DNA of 64,000 nucleotides from Selaginella moellendorffii (GCF_000143415.4 NW_003314262.1:796518-860517), one strand, 5' to 3'. Positions 33,466 through 44,487 are shown, counted from the stretch's first letter. The notes: generated from the letters alone by a model not told the origin. Numbers and translations are program-made.

Positions 33466-34302
33466 AACAGCCTAGAGGAGCATGCCGAATACTTGGCAAA
33501 GGTGTTTGAGAAACTAAGGAACACAAACTGTATGCTAAAGAGAGTAAATATAACTTTGCTCAACAAGAGGTAAAGTTTCTCGAGCATGTGGTGGGCCAGG
33601 ACGGGCTCAAGGTGGACCCGGAGAAGGTCCAAGTGATCCAGGAATGGGAGCGACCATCGAATGTACATGAGTTGAGGGCATTCTTAGGGCTATGCAACTA
33701 CTATCGAAAGTTTATCAGACATTATTCGAGAGTAGCCCTGCCCTTAATGGACCAAACAGGAAAAGGGAAGATGGTATGGACAGCAGAATGCAAGGCGGCA
33801 TTCGTCCACCTCAAAGGGAAGTTGAGGAAGGCTCCCGTGTTGGCATTACCAGACTTTGGTAAGGATTTTGAGGTAGAAACAGATGCTTTGGACTTTGCAT
33901 TGGGCGCAATTTTGAAGCAAGACAACCATCCAGTAGCGTTCTTCTCAAAGAAGTTGGACAAAGCTCAAAGGAAGTGGCCTGCCCACGAGAAGGAACTGTT
34001 TGCGGTGGTCAAGGTGCTTAAGAAGTGGCGACACTACCTTGGGAGACACTTCAAGGTTTACACGGATAATGTGGCAACGAAACACTTCTTATCACAGCCC
34101 AACCTAAGAGGGAAACAGGGTCGGTGGGCCAATGCCTTGGCCGAGTTTGATTGCGAAATCCTATACAAGCCTGGGAAGAGCAACATCGTGGCAGATGCGC
34201 TAAGTCGAAAAGTGAGCTTGAAGTTGGCGATATCCAGTGCGACAGCAACCTTTTGGGACATATGAGAATGATGGTCTAGCACAAGAAGTGTTGCTAAGGA
34301 AT
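33466..34302 (+). pseudogene. Chromovirus RT C-terminal half and RNase H
   Basis: 33466-33570 continues RT (LEEHAEYLAKVFEKLRNTNC). From 33588 a 225-codon frame gives the RT thumb/connection (ELRAFLGLCNYYRKFIRHYS) and RNase H (LPDFGKDFEVETDALDFALG, FFSKKLDKAQRKWPAHEKEL, YTDNVATKHFLS, NIVADALSRK). The RNase H aspartate and glutamate pattern is mostly kept. Homology to E1 ends near 34302 within the linker to integrase. Confidence 0.86.
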
Positions 34303-35566
34303 CTACATACCAAGGTACCGACATAAGCGTAGCATAATGGACCACCATCGAGAATCCAGTCAAAGCTACTACGATGCTACTATATGTAAGTAGACTAGCT
34401 TCACTATCAACTACTTTGGGGTTGATCATCATTTGACCAAGCAACTTCGTAAACACATTGCTTACTATCACATAGATATAATATAAGTATCACAATGACT
34501 TGATCATCAATTGAGCAACACCACGAGTAATGCCCATGTCACTACTACAAAAGTTTATGTGACTATCAAGTGCTAACTCAATTGGACAAAATGCAACATA
34601 AATGCCACACTCTACCGATAGAGACTTACAACACCCAACACCACTAACTTTTGTTCACAACATGGACAAGCTCATGCCACTCTCTTTCCGACCAAACTCA
34701 AAACTAATCCAATACCAAGCTACTCAAGGAGCAATAGCAAGATTCCCTAAAAAAAAATTGAGCATTGCAACCTAAGTCTTCCAATAGCAAGCCAAGACAA
34801 AATGGTATAGCACTTCACCACTATCCATCCCACAACTCACCATTTGTAAGACCATCATTTCCAACATGCATCAAGGTAGGGACTTTTGATTGCATAATGT
34901 GAACACGAGCAATGAGTTAACACCTCGTTGTAAACCATCTCTCCGAAAGAGAAGATGATTTACGTATTTGATCCTTTGACCCTGACAACTCTCTTTTCGG
35001 CCTCATCTTTGACTAAACCTCAAGCTTGCTTTCACACTACCTTCAGTCCAATCCAAGAAAAGTTTATGAGAGAGCACAGCAATGACTACCTGAATCAATA
35101 GATTAATCCCTATAGTCTTGATTGATCCACTCATAATCATGCCTAGGAAGGATCTACTAGTGCCGTGCTAAACAGCTATGGGCTAGCCTATTGGCCACTC
35201 ATAGCAAACCCAGGGAAAGTTTACTTAAACCCATGGTACATGGAACAACTCATGGAACCACTGATAGGCTAACATTAATCTTGCCAACTCAAAGCATAAC
35301 CTTGAGTTGCTAATGCACCTCACTCACGAGCCCAAGCGCAAACTCGTGCTACTGAAACAACTCAATCCTTCTTATGAGCCCAAGAGCAAGCTCACATTAT
35401 CACGATACAAAAAGGTAACAAAAACCATACCCAAGGAACAACTGCGAAGTCTTTGCACCCAAACGTGTACCCACTCGGATCATCGTTTTCATCTCTACGT
35501 ATGCAACGAGACTAGTTGCCCAATCTCATTGGATAGTACTTGCTGAGACTCATCCTCTGATACCAA
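34303..35566 (-). other. Internal region of another LTR element, non-coding
   Basis: No coding seen. It ends at 35566 with a sequence whose minus strand reads TTTGGTATCAGAGGATG, an initiator tRNA-Met primer site, placed right against TGTAGCGCACGTGG. This is best read as the interior of a further non-autonomous LTR retrotransposon on the minus strand, truncated on its left by the chromovirus junction near 34302. Confidence 0.5.
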
Positions 35567-36190
35567 ATGTAGCGCACGTGGCTTTTACCCTTTATCCTAT
35601 GGTGATTTACCATAGGATAACATCATGAAGCAGAACTTAAACCCTCTTTGTGCCACGTGACAGATGCCATGTGTCACATGCCACGTGTCCAAAGGAATGT
35701 AGTGTGGAACCCAAGGTTCAGGGCCTTGGGCCACTGAACAAAGGAACGGTGCCAAACTCTCAAGCTTGGAGCCGAGTGATAGAACCGAACCACAGAGCAA
35801 CTCCGGAGCATACAGCCCAAGGAGCGAAGGGACAGGAGCCTAGAGCGACTTGGAACAGTCCTGGAGCAACTAGCATCCTAATGCCAGGACCAGCATGCAA
35901 AACGGAGCCAAACGAAGTTTGGCGCTATTTCGGCATACTGGTGGCCTAACGCGAGGACATGGGTACTCCACCAGCTAGCATGGAATGGAACTTGGGCTTA
36001 GACCCAAGCCGGACGCAAAACAAGGACAGGCACACAAGCGGGAGCTAGACTATGCCTCAGGTTGGTCAGCCATACCCAACCTACCCACTATCCCTACTAT
36101 ACATTTGGAACCCCCCATACCCCCCCCCCCCCCCCCCCTTGAGGAACATACGCTTTGGGCTTTCACCCCAAGCCTCCCTTAGTATCAAGA
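35567..36190 (-). repeat. LTR-like sequence of a third LTR family
   Basis: Starts TGTAGCGCACGTGG next to the primer site. It contains a perfect hairpin (TATCCTATGGT...ACCATAGGATA at about 35593-35620), three CACGTG-type boxes near 35571-35690, a block also found at 3750-3830, CCCTACTATACATTTGGA, a C tract of about 18 (36121) and CGCTTTGGGCTTTCACCCC. It thus shares promoter-like blocks with chromovirus and LARD LTRs. The right end was not determined. Confidence 0.5.
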
Positions 36191-36878
36191 GTTAGTCTCT
36201 GGGACAAGCTTGAAACTTACTAAATATGGAATGGCGCTAGAATGCGAATTTGGACACGGGACGAACACCATTGTGTTTAGGCCAATCTCTACATTCCGTA
36301 GATATACTAAATAAGCAAATCTAGACACTTTCCATAATTAACATTTGGGACTGAAATGAAACTAACACTAAAGGCATGATAGCGAGGGTGTTTGGCAGAC
36401 ACGGTAAGCTATCATCCAGCGATATTGTGGGACTAATCTCAATACACGAGGGTTCTTGTCAAGCCAGTGCAAGATAGAGCAAAAGAGAACTAAGAGCCAG
36501 GCCGAGTATGCTCAGCTAGAAACACATAAGAGTTCCTACCTTATGTCCATCTGGCTAAGTACAGGTGCTAAGCCTAGTTTACTAACACTTGAACAAGAGG
36601 GGCTAATAAAAGGAACCAGCAATACCGACCTCCTACCATCGTGGCAGTAAGGTAAGAGTGTTCGTAAGGACTGGTCGACAGGTAACTTTTGATACCCAAA
36701 GTCACATTCGCGACACTTACAAACCTGGTAAAGCTGTAGAATACATAGATTGGAATCAAAGCTGTAAGTCTCAGTAGCAACTTATAAAATAAACATGCCA
36801 AGATAAAGCAAAAAAAGAAATAGATTGAATAATTATAATTACAACTACATTTTGTCAAATTGAAAATATTCTCTACTA
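36191..36878 (+). repeat. 3' body of a Helitron-like repeat
   Basis: 36190-36700 is unassigned. From about 36728 the sequence matches 50655-50940 (GGTAAAGC.GTAGAAT.CATAGATTG, AATAAACATGC, AAAGAAA.AGATTGAA.AAT), and both end in the same TCCTAGCG(G/T)AGCTGG hairpin. No coding recognised. Confidence 0.5.
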
Positions 36879-36906
36879 CTCCTAGCGGAGCTGGGATCCC
36901 TATTAG
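36879..36906 (+). repeat. Helitron-like 3' terminus
   Basis: TCCTAGCGGAGCTGGGATCC with a short stem (CCTAGC/GCTGGG, one mismatch), then CTATTAG|T. It resembles the Helitron pattern of a hairpin a few bases before CTRR-T. Related copies: 21797-21824 (minus), 39585-39611 (minus), 50955-50977 and 52221-52248. Confidence 0.5.
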
Positions 36907-37111
36907 TACTCATATCCTTAAACATTAAGAGCTGGTATAATAATGGTATATGCTAGAGATGGTTATTCTAGGCATATTCTAAAATCTAACGGCTGAGATT
37001 AAGTCCTGACTTTTGGGATCATAAAAAATTTAAAATGTCTTTTAGGGCGCATGACCACAAGGAGAGAGCATTGGTCATTGCTAGCAAGAAGGTACTGTGT
37101 GCCTATGTTCT

Positions 37112-37931
37112 GGTGGAAACAAAATGAAAAGGAGCAAAAGCTGAGAGTAAATGACTAGAGCTCAAAATGTGCCTTGCTGATGGTTTTGTTTTAGGATGAA
37201 TTTAAGTCTCGCCTAAAAGGTAGAGGTGAAGCATCTAGCCATGGTGCTGAAAAGGGCTGAGGAGCAGGCTCAAATTACCGAATCGCTTCAGGGAACTGTA
37301 AGTTTCTTTTTTGTCTCGAGAGGTCTATACATATTTGTATCCAGGTTATAAAAGACTCTATGAAGAAGAGTGAGGAATTCGTTCTACATTCGTAGTAGCA
37401 CCTGGACCACATTCTTTATGTTCATTTTCTTTTCTGTACTTACATTTCTTGTTCCTTATTTTTAGATGGTGGTGGACGAGATGTAAGGCATGTAATTTGA
37501 TGTTTTCTTTCAAATGGTTTGTTAATTTATGAGCTCTCCTTCTCTTCTAAGATAAATGTCATAGGCAGCTCAATGTTGCTCTGGAGCAGATGAAAACAGT
37601 TGAAGGTGACTATTGTCATTCTCATTTTTTTTTCCACAGGCATAGTCTTACTTCAGCTCGTGTTGAATGCGCTCGAGATGAGGCAGATGCAACATTTGCA
37701 AAGGAAAAGCTGGGATTGATGACACAAGAGTCTGAAAGTCAGTGATATTTGTGAATTGCTGTCATAGAAATTGCAAATTACAGCGATTACAAAGGAGCTC
37801 AATACTCAAGAGAAACGTGGAGCTTTCTCCTGTAACTGATTGCCAACATAGGCTCAGAGAAAGCACTCAAAACGTCCAAAGAACCGAAGATGAAACAAGA
37901 AGACTCTCCATAGAGGTAATAGAAACTCAAC
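37112..37931 (+). pseudogene. NUA: Nuclear-pore anchor (NUA/TPR) fragment, copy 2
   Basis: Second copy of the NUA piece, near-identical to copy 1 across exons and introns over about 700 bp. It extends further than copy 1: after AKEKLGLMTQESESQ (stop) comes RNVELSPVTDCQHRLREST (from 37810), then EDETRRLSIEVIET. This matches Arabidopsis NUA (ARNIEFSQLIIDHQRKLRES, then ISRKLSMEV). The same frameshift before VLKRAEEQ is present, so the damage predates duplication. A (T)9 versus (T)7 run and a few substitutions separate the copies. Confidence 0.72.
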
Positions 37932-38043
37932 CGGACACTCAACCTGCTCAAGTGAAGACACTTCTACACAAATTACAGATTGGATGCCCTGTGTAGGCCC
38001 TCATGACCTTTATAAATAGCCTATAATGTAATGTAATGCTTGG

Positions 38044-39060
38044 ATGGTGGGCTTTGTCGTTGAGTATGTGAAATCTAGGTCGCCATGCAAGCATTGCAAG
38101 CTCAAACTTGCCAAGGGTGATCGGCATTGTGAGCAAGGGCGGTGGAATTGACATTGCCAAATGGTAAAGATTTTCCATTCTTTTCTAGCAATTTCTTTCT
38201 TTTCTTCTTCTTGCGGAAGACATCACTTTAAATGCGTTTTGGAGATCCAAGCTCCTGTCGTGGGCGTTCTCATGGCCAAAGGCTTCACTGCATTGAAAGT
38301 ACTTTTTTTTTTTTTGCAGAATGCAATGCGATAAGAGAGCTTTCTGATTTGTACAAACTATTATGAAGGATATGCTACAGGGAGAAGTGAGCTGTAAAAA
38401 GATTTGTCTCTGAGGGGAAAGCTGTCGTGCCGAGGGAAACTCGTGAAGTTGTCCAGCTTTGAGCCATCTCAGTTCCCTACATGCTACAAGGTTTGCGTTT
38501 TGGATTCTTTTGATTGTATTCATCTTTCAAGACGCATAGGATGTATCTTTGCCCGTTGGGAGTCATTTTACTCGTGAACAATGTAAGCTTTCTCTTACGA
38601 TAATGCACAGGATCATGGTACTTTTACTCGATTTGCAGCTAGATAATAGTGGAACGTTGTCAGACTGGGTTGCAGCTTTCGACTTTGACAGCTGCCTTGT
38701 GAACACTGACGTGAAAACGTGATACACTGCTAAAATCCTTCTTAATCGACTCTCTTTTGCAGAGTGGGTGCTAATACATGGTCCCTACTTTACACTTCTA
38801 CAACGCAAAAGCTACAGGCCTGTCACGAGGAGTGAAGTGCTTGCTCGTTGCTTTCACTTGTCAAACTGTTCTTTTTCTTGTTGGTGTCCACAAACGAGTC
38901 CAACATCGATAGGTGGTCATGTCCCAACTTGAGAGTGTGAGGCGGGGCAGCTTGAGGCTTGCAACATCTCTTGCAAGCCTTAAAGAATGCTGGGGCAACT
39001 GGAGCTTGGGTAAAGAAATCTTACCATCACCAATGCTTTCTCTTCCAGATTCCACTGTGG
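38044..39060 (+). pseudogene. ZDP: ZDP-like DNA 3'-phosphatase pseudogene (zf-PARP + HAD)
   Basis: Broken copy of plant ZDP, a nuclear polynucleotide 3'-phosphatase with PARP-type zinc fingers used in DNA repair and demethylation. 38044-38165: MVGFVVEYVKSRSPCKHCKL, frameshift, VIGIVSKGGGIDIAKW; 38220-38235: HHFKC. The Cys2-His-Cys of a PARP finger is thus complete. 38410-38490: RGKLVKLSSFEPSQFPTCYK. 38642-38718: DWVAAFDFDSCLVNTDVKT, the HAD phosphatase motif with DFDG changed to DFDS. 38763-38840: VGANTWSLLYTS...QKLQ, then a stop. 38890-38916: TNESNIDRW. Later, around 38990, KNAGATGAW. Short introns remain, so it came by DNA copying, not from mRNA. A frameshift and a stop make it non-functional as read. 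Confidence 0.7.
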
Positions 39061-39584
39061 AATTATTGTGATTCGCTACTGGTTTGATGGTGACGGTTTT
39101 ACAAATTCCTAGAGTTTGGATAGGAAAGTAAGTTGGCTTATTTCAATGGTATTCCATGATCTTTTGATGCTTTTCAGGAATCTTATGAAACAACTCAAAA
39201 TTCAAATAAAAAATTCATATCTGTTGGGACTTGCTTCAATTTAATCATTCTTTTGCCAAAGATTTGCCAAAACAGCTAAAAACATGCTTCATGTCATTTA
39301 CCAATACCAAAGTCACTGTAAATCTTGCAAGCTCCAAGCAAAGCTCCAGACCTGGCACAAAAGTCATAACTGGCAAACATTAAACTATAGTGCTCCTTGG
39401 CTAGATTGATGCTTGATTTTTATGCTGCATAAACCTCATGAGCTTGCAAAATCACATATCTTTCTATGCAAGTAATTTCATTCCATTCATTTCCAATCAA
39501 CTAAATTGATATATTTGGCTATATAACAATGTGTTATTATTATACTGGCCCTTTCGTTTAAATATATGAGTATGATGATGATGA
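39061..39584. other. Spacer; right end is a Helitron-like 5' sequence (minus)
   Basis: No gene. On the minus strand, immediately after the CTAG of the terminus at 39585, the sequence starts TCATCATCATCATACTCATA and continues with GTATAATAATA. Similar TC-starting sequence lies at 21849, and a related one (TACTCATATCCTTAAAC) follows the terminus at 36906. Confidence 0.45.
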
Positions 39585-39611
39585 CTAGCAGGGAACACAG
39601 CTCCACTGGGA
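39585..39611 (-). repeat. Helitron-like 3' terminus (minus strand)
   Basis: Minus strand: ATCCCAGTGGAGCTGTGTTC then CCTGCTAG|T. It has the hairpin-plus-CTAG layout of the copies at 36879 and 52221. The RPA1-like gene at 40207-41952 lies on the same strand inside the element body implied by this end. Confidence 0.5.
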
Positions 39612-40206
39612 TAGTTAGATGCTAATTCTAAAAAGAGAACAATTTATTAAAACTTGCTTAAGTTCAATATGTAGCAAGCACTTGGTTTATTTAGTTTTTA
39701 CTTCCTTAGTGATTGCAACCAAACACTATTTCTTAAATGGTTTACTTGGAATAGAATAATACAAGCTTGGACTCAAAGCTTAAAAAGAATTATTCAACAT
39801 ATGAAGAGGTGGCTTAATCATATTCCTCAATTTGGTATATTATTTGGGCATTCAAGAGGTAAGAGCAGTTAATGGGATGGCATGGTAATGGGATTTTTGG
39901 TATAGAATGGCTAGTTTTGCATCTGTAAGTAATGTGTGTTGAAGTATAAATGACTGTATTTACTGGTGGACTATGTGTTTGTTCATTATAACATGCTAAA
40001 TTCTGATATAGTTGTGCATTTATCATTTATTGTCCACTTGAGAATCATGTATTGTTGTTCTTTCCCTTTTTTAGTTTTTGTATCCTAACATTCCTTTCTT
40101 GCTAGTGATAACTATCAAATAGAGCTGATGTTGCTAGGAGGTGTGTTTTATTTTATTTGTTTTTGCAAGTTCCATGTAACTACAAAACAAAAGACAGATA
40201 AATATA
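39612..40206. other. AT-rich spacer, nothing recognised
   Basis: No gene or repeat recognised besides short AT-rich runs. Confidence 0.4.
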
Positions 40207-41952
40207 TCAACAACATGTCATGTCTTGGTATTTTTCAAGCTTGCTCCAAATTTTGAAATTATAAATCTTTGAGCGGATACCATCGATATGCAGTGAAAGT
40301 GCAAGGTAGTTCTCATATCGCATTGTAGCTAGTTCCTTTGCTGGCATTCCCACTATTTCCTGTGCAACCTCTTGAAATGCAATGGCCCACACATGACTGC
40401 TACTATCCTTGATGCACATTTTTAGAGCATACTTGAACTCCATATTTGCAAACTCAATATTGCAATAACTGCAAAACCAGCCATTTGCTGTTTGGGTAGT
40501 TTTTCTGCCACATTGCTGTGCATTCACGACATTAATGCATGCATTATAGTAAAACTCATCTGTCTTCATTTCCTTCATAGTAGCTATCACTCTATAGATA
40601 GGGAAACTCTCTAACACCTTTAACTGCATGCTTGATATCTCTGATAAAGTAGTGGTGCAGCTAACGCTCAAATGTATGAAATTAGTGATATTGTAGTACA
40701 ATGTCATCCATTCTCTCAAATCAGCCACTGCTTCCATTTCCGGTTCAATAAGAATGGTGCTCACACCAATTGCTAAAAGTGATTTACCATTGTAGTCTGA
40801 TACCTTTCCACCCTTGACACATATTATTGGCTGAACTCCACTCTCTATCCGCTTCTGTATATATGAGACCTCTTCTTCTACTTTTAAATCTCAGAGACAT
40901 AGATCAACACTGTGGCCTGAATCATACCTAAGTTCCACTGTCATGAGATGTTACTGTAATTGTACCGATCCATATTATGATACCAACCACATCGACAAAA
41001 GAGTCCATTTCCTTCTGACACACATCTAATATGCTTGTTTTTGCCAAGATGATTCTTGGGAACGTTGCATCCTCATCCAAAGCTGTAAACTCCATACCTT
41101 TGTTAGCCTGAATCTCCCATGTTGCTTCAAATGGTGTGTATGCCTGATTGGAACGTTGTATTCCACCACTACCAGAAAATAAATACACTGTACCCTGTAC
41201 AATCTTATCTGACAAAACCAAGGCACAATCGTCAGAACCAATAATTCTAATCTCTGTTCCCTGGACATCGACAACGTCGAATGACATTATGCATCCAGAT
41301 CTTTTCGTGTTGAAATGTATCAACTTGTTCTTGTGTGTGACTCTTGCACGGAAGGACCACCTGTAAGAACGGTCACTGATTTCTTTGATAAACACCTCTT
41401 TTATGACGGCCTTTTTTGAGCTCTCTCCCTGTATCAAAGGGAACAAATTGAATAACTGGTTTAGACGTGAAATACCTTTTCCATGGACTCCTGGGCTCGT
41501 TTTTGTCCCTGGCAAGTTTAATTGTAGCAGTTTTTTTAGAATTAAAACCAAATAAAGGACTTACCACTTTCATATCTTGAAGGATAGGGTTTGTGTGTGT
41601 GCACTTCCATACTCCACCATCCAGGAAGCATGCATTCAAAACAATCAATGACCTACAGAATATTTTGGTGTTTAAAATGCTCTATCAAAAGGAAATACAC
41701 TTACTGTTTCCCATTTGTCTCAAGGAACGCGTAGTCCAGGAATTTTACAAACGAATTTGGACGGGCACCACATGAATCTATTAAACTTGAAACTCGGTGT
41801 GATGCAATTGCCTCGAGTATTTCTCTGTCATCCGTGACAGAGAACTTCTTGGCCAGAGCACCAGGCTTTGAATCTATATTCGTCACACAGAACACGAGTT
41901 CCTCTTTCGAATTTTCTTTGACCTTTCTGATCCCATCATCTGTGCACTTCAT
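40207..41952 (-). pseudogene. RPA1-like: RPA1-like (RPA70) single-strand DNA-binding protein
   Basis: Large subunit type of replication protein A, which coats single-stranded DNA through OB folds. N-terminal piece 41952-41701 (MKCTDDGIRKVKENSKEELV). Piece at about 41650-41560 (ACFLDGGVWKCTHTNPILQD). DBD-A at about 41500-41090: ISDRSYRWSFRARVTHKNKL, MSFDVVDVQGTEIRI, ALVLSDKIVQGTVYLFSG. DBD-B start: MDSFVDVVGIIIWIG. DBD-C/zinc part 40764-40207: ILIEPEMEAVADLREWM, DEFYYNACI, C...C then WFCSYCN, ALKMCIKDSSSHVWAIAFQE. Between them a frame change after SHDSG and a TGA where the family has Trp (VDLCL*) suggest a broken or mis-spliced gene. Plant Helitrons are known to encode RPA1-like proteins, and a Helitron-like 3' end lies 0.6 kb downstream. 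Confidence 0.8.
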
Positions 41953-42016
41953 GATCTGTGCACTTCACGATCATGAAGTGCAAAGATGATGGGATCAGAA
42001 AGGTCAAAGAAAATCG
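41908..42016. repeat. Large inverted repeat at the RPA1-like start codon
   Basis: Left arm 41908-41955 and right arm 41969-42016, about 47 bp each with two or three differences, around a 13-bp loop. The arm is the first 15 codons of the RPA1-like frame, so the right arm encodes a near copy (MKCKDDGIRKVKENR) facing the opposite way. The left edge also has a tandem copy of TGTGCACTTC. Confidence 0.9.
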
Positions 42017-43982
42017 AAGGTTTGCAAAATTTTGCAAAGGTCATGCAAAAGGCGAAAACCTTTCTGATCCCCCACGATAGGGTTTCTCGGTGCTATCTGA
42101 TATAATGTTCACATTTATCAAACCGTTGGCAACGTTGTTATCACTGCCTTGATGCATATGCATTGGTTGAAATAATAAAATTTATTCTTGTATTAGTGGG
42201 GAAAAAAGATTACGACTTTATCTTTCTCCTCCCTCTCCAGAAGAGTTAGTGACAAAAGTAGTTTATCTTCTCAAGAAACTTAAGTTCTTGTTCATTTTTT
42301 TTTAATCCGACCGGCCAAAAGCCATTTTCACGATCTACTGATCTTCATGTTTAATAACAAGTGTGGTAATACACGGCTCCTCTTTCCCTCCAGCAAGTGC
42401 TCTAGAAAACTTAAAGGAATCGTGGCCTTGTCGATTCATCCCAAGCCACCTGCAGAAGCAAAGACATAAACGTTCTGTGAAGGTTTTGTAAACTTCTCAA
42501 AGTGGTTCGCCCATAATGGATCCCAGGCGCAGCACGTCACATCCAAGAAGGTAGTCATAACATGCAAGGAATCTTTGCTTTACTATTTTGATTCTGCCGA
42601 CGGCAAAAGGATGAATCGCTGATGATGGAGTTCCATGACTTGCAAATCACAGAGAACCGACACAGTATGGTCCATGTCTAGTCACAGGCGTTTTTCTAGG
42701 TCTTTCCCTTTGTTACCAAGGTTATAAGGACCAAAGAGGATTACAATGCCCACGGAAACGGATTGTGTCCAGATAAGCACAAAACTGTGTCTGATGCATC
42801 TTCCAACACTCGAATTCCAGCTACACTTGCCGGTTACAAACGCAATTACTGAACACCATTTTGATCCATAGCAAAACAGTTTGATCTTCGTTTATTTGTA
42901 GTGTAGAAACTTGATGCATTCTTAAGCTTTTATAGGGCAAATGAAGGCTTAAGTCTGTCAGAGTGTGCGAAGGGAAAACTATCAAGCCAACTCCCAGAAA
43001 AAACACTTTCCGTTTCTTCTTTTTTTTTCATCTGATTTTTCATCTGAAAATCAAACAAATCCAACCAGCTGCTTAATGCATGCGATCCAATAAGCCAGAC
43101 AGTAGGGCATGCATGTGAGATGGCCTGCGTAATCTCCATTTCCCAGTGCCTGTTGCACAGTTAAGGAAACCTTTTCAAAAATCTAAAGGCTGGAGATAAC
43201 AGGTGTTAGAACCCAGCGACAAGTAAATGATCCACACCTGTTTCCAATGTAACTCTTGAACCACCCTCGACCTACCCCAGCCGATAAGCTGGAAGAGACA
43301 AACAGTACGTGAAAATTCAGTTGGGCGTCGTAAAGCAAGTCTACTCCACTACCCTGGTACCCTGTGTCAAATGCTTGACCTGTAGCAGCACCAGACATAA
43401 ACAATCATGCAAAATTGCTGTTGCTAACTGTATGGCTTGTTGTGGACGGAAGTCCTTGTACTGCTGCACCTCTTCCGCTCTCATCCATGTACACTGCTTG
43501 AACTGTGTTAGTTATCTCGCATTTTCTTCCATCGCTCTTCCTCCTTGTTTCCTCATGGTTTCTAGTGTATGACTGCGATAATGGTCTTGTGCTGGATGAT
43601 TTTTTTGCACAAAGAATGCTTGTTTCTGTGTCTTGTATGCTAGAAGTTGATGTTGTGTAATCCAGATACACAAAAGTCAAGTGTAAGCCTTTGTTTATGC
43701 AGGTTCCAATTGATTGTAATTCAGCAAAGCAATATTTCTATCTACCAAGTAGAGAAATGGGAACTATTGCAAAGCATTGTTGAAGAGCTGTAATATTTAA
43801 AAATAACGGTGCAAAAGCCAGTGCTACTTTGTCAAAGCTAAGAAATTTGTTCCCATTCAACAAAATTTGCTGCTTGGTTTTGCCTTTAAACCATTTGTCC
43901 ATTGAATAGCCCACCACTTGATAAGACTTAAATATAGCTCAAAAAATACAAAATCATCTGAGAGGGATTAGAGGAAGATCAA
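42017..43982. other. Intergenic, unassigned short frames
   Basis: Begins with a perfect palindrome TTTGCAAAATTTTGCAAA (42021-42038). Minus-strand frames of 60-91 codons at 42821-43680 (for example MFMSGAATGQAFDTGYQGSG) might be exons of one gene with short introns, but I recognise no family and could not join them. Confidence 0.35.
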
Positions 43983-44487
43983 TGTAAGCTTTTGAGTTTG
44001 GACTTCCCAGGAGGTCACCCAACCTAGTACTATTCAAACCCAAGGACACTTAACCCCAAGTATCCCAAGACCCTTAACCAATTGGAAAAGGGGGTGCACT
44101 TTTATTCATGGGCCCTTTCCCTCTATATTTGAACCCCATGGATTGTCTCTTTAGTCATTTTTTTTAGTTGCTTACAACCCACCACACTTCTTTGCAAGTT
44201 CATGCCTTCGTGAATGGAAGCTGAGAGCCGAGCTCTCCTAAGAGCCCTACTCTCTTGACACCCTACCCCTCGAGTCGAGCCCAACGGAAGCAAATTGGAT
44301 CAGCTAGATGTCAATCAACATGTGGTGTGATTCCCCTAGCCAACCAACAGAGTCAGACCCGAGACCTCTCTGATACCAAATGTAAGCTTCTGAGTTTGGA
44401 CTTCTCGGAAGGTCACCCAGCCCAGTACTATTTAAACCCAAGGACGCTTAACCCCAAGTATCCTAAGACCTTTAACCGATTGGAAAA
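43983..44487 (-). mobile_element. TRIM element, right LTR truncated
   Basis: Left LTR 43983-44176 (194 bp, TGTAAGC...GCTTACA), interior 44177-44380 (204 bp), right LTR from 44381, cut after about 107 bp at GTGCACTC (44487) where chromovirus LTR sequence begins. CTGATACCAAA before the right LTR is the reverse complement of TTTGGTATCAG (primer site), so it reads on the minus strand. LTR and interior lengths equal those of the TRIM at 9782. Confidence 0.87.

Larger units (their letters stand above)
31423..34302 (+). mobile_element. Chromovirus copy E4, shuffled
   Basis: Best-preserved chromovirus coding sequence in the window, but in scrambled order: gag/protease linker (31423-31860), RT first half (31930-32391), then a 1.07-kb block of LTR, primer site and gag (32392-33465), then RT second half and RNase H (33466-34260). 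Integrase is absent. The inserted block lies exactly inside RT, and both junctions share CCTAG. Confidence 0.87.

Noticed and set aside
34051-34471. Minus-strand frames of 65 and 137 codons
   Set aside because: Antisense to chromovirus RNase H and the adjoining spacer.
42821-43680. A multi-exon gene on the minus strand
   Set aside because: Frames could not be joined with consistent splice sites, and no family was recognised; left as unassigned.
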